A stretch of 64,000 nt of DNA, taken from NCBI RefSeq assembly GCF_000626635.1, contig NZ_CP007451.1, positions 930,001 to 994,000 of the forward strand. Reading direction: 5' to 3'. Source of the stretch: Draconibacterium orientale. GTDB lineage: Bacteria > Bacteroidota > Bacteroidia > Bacteroidales > Prolixibacteraceae. Positions 7,054 to 13,787 of this stretch are shown here, one piece after another. The translations under genes and the position numbers were made by a program. The notes under the pieces were generated by a model that saw only the letters and a list, made by a program, of their open reading frames with translations, did no database searches and was not told the origin of the DNA. The stretch's first letter is position 1. Each line of letters opens with the position of its first letter.

Positions 7054-8088
7054 ATGAAAACTTATAAATCTCTCGTCTTTTTTGTAATAATTTCTTTTCT
7101 TATTTCATGCAATAAAGAAAACCTTCTTGACCAAATTGTAGACTTTAATGATATGCCTGGAAAGCATATTAATGAAATGGAAATAGATAATAATAATGTT
7201 TTTTATTACGTGACAAGCGAAAGGGATACTTCGGTGGAAGTTCCTCTTTATTCAAGTTCTATCCCATCAAAATCATATTTATCAAAAAGAGAAACTGAAA
7301 CCAGTGATTTTGAAATTTTAGATGACGATTTCATTTTTGTTGATGAAATGCTTTTTGATAAGAATAATAACTTGTGGGCTAGAAATGCTAAAACAATTTA
7401 TTTAAAGGAGGGTGACATTTACAGAGAAATTGTTGATTTACCTGATGATTCTGGATTATTCCAATTTATGACAGTTGACAATGAAAACAATATTTGGGCA
7501 GGAGGATTTACCGCACTATACAAAATTGATAGTAATTTAAATGTTGAGAAATTTACTGATGAAAATTCTCCTCTCAACAGTCCTGTGACAAACATCCACG
7601 TGGACAAGGACAATAATATATGGCTTGCGTTATGGAATAATCAAGGCGTTTTGAAAATTGAAAAAGATAAATGGATAAACTATAATTCGGAAAATTCGAA
7701 TATTACTTCTCAAAACATTTGGTGTCTTGTAACAGACAAAGACAATAATCTATGGATTGGTACAGGACACGACAACCAACAAATTTCGCTAATGAGATTT
7801 GATGGTGAAAAATGGGAAACTATTAATCCCCGAGACAATAACAATAAAATTATTACCGGAACTGTCCGCAAACTTTTTGCTGATGAAAATAAAATTTATG
7901 TGGTTTCTGAGAAAGTTGAAAATATGGCTTTTTCAAGTAATGTATTGTTGACTTTCGATGGGACAAACTGGAATAAGATTAATGAGGTGCCAGAAGATGA
8001 TGGAATTGCAGACCTGAATATTGACAACTTTAGACAAAAGGTATGGATTAGAACTTTAAACAAAGGAATTTTTGAGTTACCGAAATAA
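7054..8088 (+). CDS. Propeller-repeat lipoprotein, cassette gene
   Basis: A 344-residue predicted lipoprotein: a hydrophobic signal of 18 residues ends in the lipobox LISC, with Cys19 as the lipid attachment site. The rest is made of repeats of the two-component-regulator propeller type, recognisable as DNENNIWAGG, DKDNNIWLAL and DKDNNLWIGT followed by strands such as FDGEKWETI. This would fold as a beta-propeller facing the periplasm or cell surface. No signalling domain follows it, unlike in hybrid two-component sensors. The likely role is binding of a ligand or protein partner, but none is indicated. It is the only gene between attC sites E and F; the start is 57 bases after the core. Confidence 0.7.
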   Translation: MKTYKSLVFFVIISFLISCNKENLLDQIVDFNDMPGKHINEMEIDNNNVFYYVTSERDTSVEVPLYSSSIPSKSYLSKRETETSDFEILDDDFIFVDEMLFDKNNNLWARNAKTIYLKEGDIYREIVDLPDDSGLFQFMTVDNENNIWAGGFTALYKIDSNLNVEKFTDENSPLNSPVTNIHVDKDNNIWLALWNNQGVLKIEKDKWINYNSENSNITSQNIWCLVTDKDNNLWIGTGHDNQQISLMRFDGEKWETINPRDNNNKIITGTVRKLFADENKIYVVSEKVENMAFSSNVLLTFDGTNWNKINEVPEDDGIADLNIDNFRQKVWIRTLNKGIFELPK

Positions 8089-8097
8089 AAATACTTT

Positions 8098-8230
8098 TGC
8101 TAACAAAGTACATATTGCAGGGCGGGGTTCGGTGGTACGCCAACTGCGGATTCTCGTTTCGCAGTTCCGTGTCCTTCGGACAGGAACGCTCTCCGAAATC
8201 CGCCCCGACAACATGTACCAACCGTTAGCA
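8098..8230 (+). other. attC-like site F
   Basis: Left core TTTTGCTAAC (8095-8104) exactly reverse-complements GTTAGCAAAA at the start of the same cassette (6991-7000). The right core is GTTAGCA (8224-8230). The arms AGTACATATTG and CAACATGTACC pair, then GGGCGGGG pairs with the CCGCCCCG region further in. Same class as D, E and G, but its outer arms are different. Confidence 0.83.
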
Positions 8231-8274
8231 CCAATTGAAAAAAAAAGCATCGTGCGATATCTAAAAATCACTTA

Positions 8275-8895
8275 ATGAGAAAGGACAAGATATATAGACA
8301 AATTGACGTTTTTGATAAAAAAACAGAAGAATTAGTTGACGAGATAGTGCTTGATTTTTTCGATTTAGATTTGATGAAATCGAGATTTGAAATCCCTCCA
8401 GATGACCACTTGATGTATAATCCTTATGAAATCGATTCCTCAAAGACTGATTTATTCTCGACGATAAAATTTAATTTTAAAAAGTATGATTATTTTATCG
8501 CTTGCTATCGCGGTTTATCAAAGGATGAACAGGAAGTTTGGTTGATTAATAATTACTGTAAAAAAGCCTTGAGAAAACGATTAATTAATCAAATAAAATC
8601 TCATAGAGATAAATTTCGCAAAAGCTTATCACATTTTGACTCATTGGATTTGTCGCTATTTGACAATTTGATAATAAATGAAAAAGAGATTATCCGAAAA
8701 CAGGCTGAAAAACTAAAAACTAAGCAAGTTTATGTAATTTCCGAGAGTTCTGACTTTGATAGAAAAATATTCAATTTAAATGAGTGCCTTGATTCTGTTT
8801 TGTTTTCTGGATTTGGAAATATAATAATATTCGGAGAATCAAAATTTGTCTATTTCGAGGGAGAAGGCAAAAACAACAGATGGATTAGTAAATGA
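8275..8895 (+). CDS. Hypothetical cassette protein, 206 residues
   Basis: Not recognised. The protein is soluble and charged, without signal peptide or membrane segment. It has an N-terminal acidic part with DVFDKKTEELVDEIVLDFFDLD and a block DYFIACYRGLSKDEQEVW around residues 75 to 95, a basic middle, and a C-terminal part with alternating hydrophobic strands (KQVYVISESSDF, FGNIIIFGESKFVYFEG). The start is 45 bases after the cassette core and the stop is 15 bases before the next left core, the tight packing typical of gene cassettes. A nucleic-acid or protein-binding role cannot be told from the sequence. Confidence 0.6.
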   Translation: MRKDKIYRQIDVFDKKTEELVDEIVLDFFDLDLMKSRFEIPPDDHLMYNPYEIDSSKTDLFSTIKFNFKKYDYFIACYRGLSKDEQEVWLINNYCKKALRKRLINQIKSHRDKFRKSLSHFDSLDLSLFDNLIINEKEIIRKQAEKLKTKQVYVISESSDFDRKIFNLNECLDSVLFSGFGNIIIFGESKFVYFEGEGKNNRWISK

Positions 8896-8909
8896 AAACA
8901 AACAACTGG

Positions 8910-9043
8910 TGCTAACAAATTGCAAATTGCATTGCGGGGTTCGTGGTGTGCGTTGTCTCCGCTCCTTTCTTGACCGTCTTCGTCCTGCGGACGCTGACGT
9001 TCTTCGAAATCCGCAACGACAACTTGCAAGTGACCGTTGTACA
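8910..9043 (+). other. attC-like site G
   Basis: Left core TGGTGCTAAC (8907-8916) exactly reverse-complements GTTAGCACCA at the start of the same cassette (8224-8233). The right core is GTTGTAC (9037-9043). The outer arms TTGCAAATTGCATTGCGG and CCGCAACGACAACTTGCAA are as in D and E, but the central tip is different. It is the last attC seen in this array. Confidence 0.83.
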
Positions 9044-9077
9044 CAATGCTAAACGCATAGCACAAATAGCTTAAGAT

Positions 9078-9293
9078 ATGATAGTAAATCTTGAATGCGA
9101 AATGTGCCATTTTGAATTTGACACAGAACTTGGCAAGCTGGAAATGGATAAAACAGGCACCCTCATTTACGAGAAAAAACCTACTTGCCCCAGATGTAAA
9201 GCTTTTGATAAGGTACTAATTACTGATAAAGGATTTGAACAGCTTAATAAATGGTTTCTAAAATACCTGGACCAAATTACAAAGAAGAAGTAA
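9078..9293 (+). CDS. Small zinc-ribbon-like protein, last cassette
   Basis: A 71-residue protein with two Cys pairs, CEMC near residue 7 and CPRC near residue 37, a spacing that fits a rubredoxin/zinc-ribbon fold. The rest is charged and ends KYLDQITKKK. It starts 35 bases after the core of site G, as expected of a cassette gene. The expected closing attC, with left core GTGTACAAC, is missing: the DNA runs instead into an IS91-type transposase fragment, so the C-terminus may be altered by the junction. Role unknown; small zinc ribbons often bind nucleic acid or larger protein partners. Confidence 0.55.
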   Translation: MIVNLECEMCHFEFDTELGKLEMDKTGTLIYEKKPTCPRCKAFDKVLITDKGFEQLNKWFLKYLDQITKKK

Positions 9294-9431
9294 AATATTC
9301 TCTGGCAAGCTTTTTTGAACGGTGGTGGAATACCTATGTCAAATCTCCAAACCATTATATCACCCCCGAACAATACAAAGCGGTTGCTGCAATGCGTGTT
9401 TGCCGTACCGAAGCTTTGGGTGGAAACGCCA
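9262..9431 (+). pseudogene. IS91-family transposase, N-terminal fragment
   Basis: The frame starting near 9251 reads EVKYSLASFFERWW, then HYITPEQYKAVAAM, then RVCRTEALGGNA, which matches the N-terminal region in front of the zinc-binding domain of IS91-type Y2 transposases. It breaks off where the IS21 end begins at 9432, before the zinc ligands and all catalytic Tyr motifs. It is a remnant and cannot be active. The exact junction with the preceding cassette gene lies somewhere between 9250 and 9295, where the two reading frames overlap. Confidence 0.6.
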
Positions 9432-9557
9432 GTCAAATTGACCACCCAAGGCCAATTTAAATTGACCATCGACGCCGGAGTAAATTGACCACCGACCATT
9501 TTCCACAAAAAAGAGAACGTTTTTCTTCTGTCAGATTACAACAAATTTACTGTTTTT

Positions 9558-10295
9558 TTATTCACTATAAATGTTTCGTTTTTTTCTCATCGATTCGCCC
9601 ATCAGCTCAATCCTGTGCGATTGATGTATTAAACGGTCGAGTATGGCATCGGCAATCGTTTTCTCCCCGATTATTTCATACCACTTACTAACGGGGAGCT
9701 GGGATGTTACAAGCATAGATCCTTTATTGTGCCTGTCTTCAATTAACTCTAACAGAGCTATTCGGTTTTGGCTATCTAAGGGTTGCAGACCAAAATCATC
9801 AAGTATTATTAACTGATGCCTGGCCATTTTTGCAAGTTCTTTAAGATAAGATCCATCGGCTTTTGCCATTTTTAGTTTAGAAAACATTTTGGTTGTGTTA
9901 AAATACAAAACCCTGTATCCCTCAATACAGGCCTGATACCCTAAGGCTGTTGCAATATAGCTTTTGCCGGCACCGGTGCTGCCCGATATTAATACATTCT
10001 CGTTTTTATTAATAAAATCGCATTCAGCCAGTCTTAACAGTTTTGTCCGATCGATATTTCTTGCATGTTCGTACACCACGTTTTCAATGGTTGCCTTATA
10101 GTGGAACCTTGCATTTTTTATCAAACGCTCTATCTTTCGGTTGTTGCGATCGTCCCACTCGGCATCTGTTATCATCGATACAAACTGGTCGATGGTGTAA
10201 TCATCGGTTTTACCCGTTTCGATAGCTGTTTTAAAAGCCCCATGCATACCATGGAGCTTCATCTGTTTCATTCGTGTTAATGTTACTTCGTTCAT
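9558..10295 (-). CDS. istB: IS21-family helper ATPase IstB
   Basis: A 245-residue AAA+ protein of the IstB/DnaC type. Walker A is GSTGAGKS followed by YIATAL (about residues 104 to 115); Walker B is LIILDDFGL (about 165 to 173); a sensor-type segment VTSQLP follows near 196. IstB forms an ATP-dependent ring on target DNA and brings in the IstA transposase. The N-terminal region MNEVTLTRMKQMKLHGMHGAF is typical. The length is the family norm. It starts 15 bases after the istA stop, so the two are cotranscribed. Confidence 0.93.
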   Translation of the reverse strand: MNEVTLTRMKQMKLHGMHGAFKTAIETGKTDDYTIDQFVSMITDAEWDDRNNRKIERLIKNARFHYKATIENVVYEHARNIDRTKLLRLAECDFINKNENVLISGSTGAGKSYIATALGYQACIEGYRVLYFNTTKMFSKLKMAKADGSYLKELAKMARHQLIILDDFGLQPLDSQNRIALLELIEDRHNKGSMLVTSQLPVSKWYEIIGEKTIADAILDRLIHQSHRIELMGESMRKKRNIYSE

Positions 10296-10310
10296 TGTTC
10301 TTTTACTTTA

Positions 10311-11858
10311 TCAGTTGTAATATTTTCTTCCTCTTATGTTGTTATGAAAGGGAAGTTCCGGTTCGTCCGGTGTTTCATCGTCAAGTTTATCCAACCCTTT
10401 TTCCAGTATCTTTTGTATGATTTTGTAGTTGTAAACCTGGTGTTCCAATGCACGTTTACACGCGTTGGCAAGCCTTTCTTCTCCCACCTTTTTAGCAAAA
10501 GCCAATACGCCCATACAGCTTTTATAGGATTGTTCAGGGTGTTGTTTTCTTTCCAGCACATTGATTATAAATTCTTTTACACTCTGGTCAATTGAAGCTG
10601 CCCAGTTGATAAAACGCTGCGGTGTCCAGTCGGTAACAAACTGGTGTGTTGTTGCCAGGTGGTCTTTGTTTGTGGTGTAGAAGTATTTACGTCCATCTCT
10701 TTTGTGCAAAGCTATGCGGTTGTATTTATAGTATATTTCAACGGTTTTTGATGTAAACACCAGCTTAACCTTCTTCTTTAAATACTGACACGGAACGCTG
10801 TAATAATGTTTGTCTTTGCTCAGCAGCACATGCCCGTTCATGGCTACGGTGGCTATTGCTATTTCTTTAATCTCGTATTTTTCTACAGGTAATGCGGTAA
10901 GCTTGCCTTTTTCGTCTTCAACGAATAATTGATACCGGGACGTTGGCCTGCCGGTTAACTTTTTGTTGTTATGCTTGTCCAGTTCATCCCAAATTGCACT
11001 ATTAAGCTCTTCCAAACTGTAAAAGTCTTTGTCGCGCAAGGCCGGATATATTCTTTGGTATAATATCTTGACTGCTCCTTCTGCCAGTGACTTGTCCCGG
11101 GGACGGTAAGCTCGTGCCGGAAGAACTGTTGTGCCATAATGGTCGGCAAAGTCCATAAATGTTTCGTTAATGGTAGGTTCAAACCGGCTGCTTTTGGTTA
11201 CGGCAGACTTTAGGTTATCAGGGACAATAGCTGCAGGAACTCCCCCGTAAAAGTGCAGTGCATTTTCAACCGAAGCAATAAAGTCTTCTTTTTGTTGGCT
11301 CGGTGAGGCTTCTGCATAGGTGTATTGACTGGCCCCCAGTATGGCAACAAAAAACTGTACCTCTTTAATCTCGCCTGTTTCTTTATTGATAATTCTCAGG
11401 GTTTTGCCAGCATAGTCAATAAACATCTTATCGCCTGCTTTATGCTCCATATGCATCACCGGGTTAACTTTCTTGCTCCAACGCAGGTAGTGGGCTTTAA
11501 ACTGGCTTAATTTAAGCCCGTCGGGATGTTTTTCGTGATATTCTTCCCACATCAGCTGTTTGGTAACGCCGGTCTTTTTTAGTTCGCGCTCCATGTAGGG
11601 AAAGAAGTTATAAACCTTTTTTAGCTTGAGGGAAAGAACATCTTCGGTATCTCTGCTAAAGATTTTTTCCAGCTCGGAATCACTCTTTTTATCAATATCA
11701 TCAATAGTAAGGTTTAATACCTTGTATAGAGCGATATACTTCTTGACTGTGTTGCGTGAAAGGCCCAGGTACCTACTGATAAATTGCTTTGCTTTTCCCT
11801 GGTGGTGTAACTGAATGACTTTTCTTACTTTACTCATGTCGATTAATTTATTAGCCAT
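10311..11858 (-). CDS. istA: IS21-family transposase IstA
   Basis: A 515-residue DDE transposase. An N-terminal helix-turn-helix (RKVIQLHHQGKAKQFISRYLGLSRNTVKKYI, about residues 11 to 42) binds the element ends. The integrase core shows Asp in KMFIDYAGKT (near 145), Asp in AIVPDNLKSAV (near 211) and Glu in LAEGAVKILYQ (near 257), a full DDE triad. A C-terminal beta-barrel-like region follows. Length and triad are intact, so the enzyme may be active. Its promoter must lie inside the repeat-rich end 11932-12040. Confidence 0.94.
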   Translation of the reverse strand: MANKLIDMSKVRKVIQLHHQGKAKQFISRYLGLSRNTVKKYIALYKVLNLTIDDIDKKSDSELEKIFSRDTEDVLSLKLKKVYNFFPYMERELKKTGVTKQLMWEEYHEKHPDGLKLSQFKAHYLRWSKKVNPVMHMEHKAGDKMFIDYAGKTLRIINKETGEIKEVQFFVAILGASQYTYAEASPSQQKEDFIASVENALHFYGGVPAAIVPDNLKSAVTKSSRFEPTINETFMDFADHYGTTVLPARAYRPRDKSLAEGAVKILYQRIYPALRDKDFYSLEELNSAIWDELDKHNNKKLTGRPTSRYQLFVEDEKGKLTALPVEKYEIKEIAIATVAMNGHVLLSKDKHYYSVPCQYLKKKVKLVFTSKTVEIYYKYNRIALHKRDGRKYFYTTNKDHLATTHQFVTDWTPQRFINWAASIDQSVKEFIINVLERKQHPEQSYKSCMGVLAFAKKVGEERLANACKRALEHQVYNYKIIQKILEKGLDKLDDETPDEPELPFHNNIRGRKYYN

Positions 11859-11931
11859 GTTTTCATATTAATTTGTTTAAATCAGTATGAAATTATGGCT
11901 TCGACAGAAGTAAAATCAATCTCTTTTGATG

Positions 11932-12040
11932 GGTGGTCACTTTAGTCCGGCGCAGGTGGTCAGTTTGCTCCGGCACGGGGTGGTCAGTTTAAACTGGCGA
12001 GGGTGGTCATTTTATTCCGGCATTGGGTGGTCACTTTGAC
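11932..12040 (-). repeat. Five phased repeats at the istA-proximal IS21 end
   Basis: GGTGGTCA occurs at 11932, 11955, 11979, 12002 and 12026, spacings 23, 24, 23 and 24 bases, mostly followed by an A/C/T-T-TT tract and a CCGGC-like box. The same motif in reverse complement occurs at 9439, 9463 and 9486 (spacing 24 and 23) at the other end. Regular phasing suggests an array of IstA binding sites on one face of the helix. Confidence 0.75.
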
Positions 12041-12343
12041 CGTTTTTTCCACGCTCACGGAGAAGATGCTGATTGCCTTTTTTAAGATGTCCCTCTCCAT
12101 TTTTGCATCCCTAAGCTCTTTTTGCAATCGAGCATTCTCACGTTCCAAGTCTGTCATTTTTGGATTACCATGACCTGGAAAGCTATTCTTATCATATTGT
12201 TTAAACTCTTTACGCCAACGGTAAAGTAATGCTCTTTCAATTCCTAATTCTTCTGCAATCTCTGTGGCATTTCCTCGTGCATAAGAAAGTTCTACTGCTT
12301 TTTTCTTGAATTCCTTGTCAAACTTTTTTCTCATCTGATTCAT
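12041..12343 (-). pseudogene. IS3-family orfA, truncated by the IS21 element
   Basis: The N-terminal 100 residues are a classic IS3 OrfA: a helix-turn-helix with TEIAEELGIERALLYRWRKEFKQ (about residues 27 to 49), then a leucine-zipper-like coil LERENARLQKELRDAKMERDILKKAI. After SVSVEK the frame runs straight into the IS21 terminal repeat and ends in foreign sequence. The orfB that should follow, with the DDE core, is absent. The remnant is inactive. Confidence 0.8.
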
Positions 12344-12390
12344 AATTATAAGTAAGTAAAAATAGTACTTAACTTACCGTACACTCAAAT

Positions 12391-12504
12391 GTAGCACTTC
12401 CAGTGCGCTTAATCGATGTTTTTGTTGATAGCCTGAAACTGGAAGAATTCGGGTTCAGGGTTGACCATACCGAAAACGATCGTCCGGCTTACCACCCTAC
12501 CAGT
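12391..12504 (+). pseudogene. Fragment of an IS1182-type (DUF772) transposase
   Basis: The frame from 12391 reads LPVRLIDVFVDSLKLEEFGF followed by RPAYHP, which matches the N-terminal DUF772 region of IS1182-type transposases (family form roughly NPVRVIDxFVDSL, then GRPAYHP). Similarity ends at about 12504 and a stop follows. No start codon and no catalytic part are present. The rest of the gap to 12734 is AT-rich, with no gene seen. Confidence 0.6.
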
Positions 12505-12734
12505 AGCTACCCCGTATACAATAATATCTACAAGCAATGCACATGTTCCTGTTCTGGCAAATTCTCAATTTCTTGACAACACCCTTCTCCTCTGTTTTAG
12601 GGTAAGGTTTTTTATGTTCGTAAATCGAGAAATCAGACTAAATAGGAGGTTTCCGTTATATACAATATTAATTTACACGCAGTTAAATTATTTTGCTGTA
12701 ATTTATTTTTTGTAATTTTAGTAAAAATACTAAA

Positions 12735-13787
12735 ATGGAAACTAACCTATTACCCGCGCCCGATGTTCTTTCTGTTCACTGGCTTTGGTTTCAAATATTG
12801 CTGGTTGTAACATTTACACTTCACATTATTTTGGTAAATTTAATTTTGGGCGGCAGTTTACTGGCCATCTGGAATCGATTTAAAAAAACGGAAACACCTG
12901 TTTTCTCAGGTAAAATTCCAATTTTTGTTGCGCTTACCATTAATTTAGGCGTTCCTCCGTTACTTTTCCTACAAGTTTTATACGGCCATTTGTTTTATAC
13001 GAGTTCCGTGTTAATGGCAGTGTACTGGATCGCTATCATTCCGATTTTAATATTCGCCTATTACGGAACTTACATTTATGTAAAAAAAGCCGACAAAGCT
13101 CCATTATTGGCAACAATAAGTCTATGGACATCAACCATTTTCCTACTATACATTGCTTTTGTATTTGTAATAAACAGCACATTAACTCAACTGCCGGAAG
13201 AATGGATATCCTATTTCCAAAATAAAGGTGGAACATTTTTATTACTTAACGAGCCTTCGATTTGGCCGCGTTTTCTTCATTTTATTTTCGCTTCATTAGC
13301 AGTTGCAGCAATCGGGAAATCGGTATTTATTCATTTCGCAAAAAAACTTAAACCAGAAGATAAAAAGGTAGCTATTCAGAAAAACCTTAAAATAGCTGCT
13401 GTTGCGACATTAATACAAGTTTTTGTGGGTTTTTGGTTTTGGTTGTCAATGCCCGAAGCAGTTTGGAAAATATTCATGGGGGGCCAATTAATTTCGACGC
13501 TTTTTATGGTTGCAGGTTGGCTTATTGCCATGGCAATCCTTTATTTTAGTTTCACCGGAAAATTAGTACCCACACTAGTTGCCATCGTTCTTGAAGTAAT
13601 TGTAATGGTATTAATACGCGAATTCGCCAGAAATGCTTATTTAAAAGGAATCTTTCACCCTTCCGACTTAGCCACTCAATATCAAATTTCTCCACTATTA
13701 ATTTTCCTAATTATTTTTATTGTCGGATTAGGATTGATTTATTACATGATTCAACTTTCTCAAAAACCTAAAAACTCCAGATTATGA
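12735..13787 (+). CDS. Polytopic membrane protein paired with octaheme cytochrome
   Basis: A 350-residue integral membrane protein with about nine hydrophobic helices. The first helix region WFQILLVVTFTLHIILVNLILGGSLLA has a His and a Gly-rich turn that resemble the first helix of its neighbour's membrane part and, more distantly, cytochrome bd subunit I. No Cys-based cofactor motif is seen. Its stop overlaps the start of the cytochrome gene (ATGA), so the two are made together and probably form one complex. The likely role is the membrane, quinol-facing half of an electron-transfer complex. Specific function is not established. Confidence 0.65.
   Translation: METNLLPAPDVLSVHWLWFQILLVVTFTLHIILVNLILGGSLLAIWNRFKKTETPVFSGKIPIFVALTINLGVPPLLFLQVLYGHLFYTSSVLMAVYWIAIIPILIFAYYGTYIYVKKADKAPLLATISLWTSTIFLLYIAFVFVINSTLTQLPEEWISYFQNKGGTFLLLNEPSIWPRFLHFIFASLAVAAIGKSVFIHFAKKLKPEDKKVAIQKNLKIAAVATLIQVFVGFWFWLSMPEAVWKIFMGGQLISTLFMVAGWLIAMAILYFSFTGKLVPTLVAIVLEVIVMVLIREFARNAYLKGIFHPSDLATQYQISPLLIFLIIFIVGLGLIYYMIQLSQKPKNSRL

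Larger units (their letters stand above)
9432..12040 (-). mobile_element. IS21-family insertion sequence, apparently complete
   Basis: It carries istA and istB in the usual order on the - strand. The terminal inverted repeat is GTCAAATTGACCACCC at 9432-9447 and, read inward from the other end, GTCAAAGTGACCACCC at 12040-12025. Both ends carry extra copies of the same GGTGGTCA-type motif at 23 to 24 base spacing, as known for IS21 transposase-binding sites. No target-site duplication is evident and the two flanks belong to different, unrelated IS remnants, so the surroundings were rearranged after or before insertion. Confidence 0.85.

Noticed and set aside
2302-9043. CRISPR array or REP elements as explanation of the repeats
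   Set aside because: Units are 130 to 190 bases, not identical, separated by whole genes, and have reciprocal core pairing within each unit, which neither CRISPR nor REP sequences show.
12505-12734. A small membrane protein gene before the cytochrome operon
   Set aside because: The + strand frame there begins in transposase remnant sequence and has no start-site support or family look.
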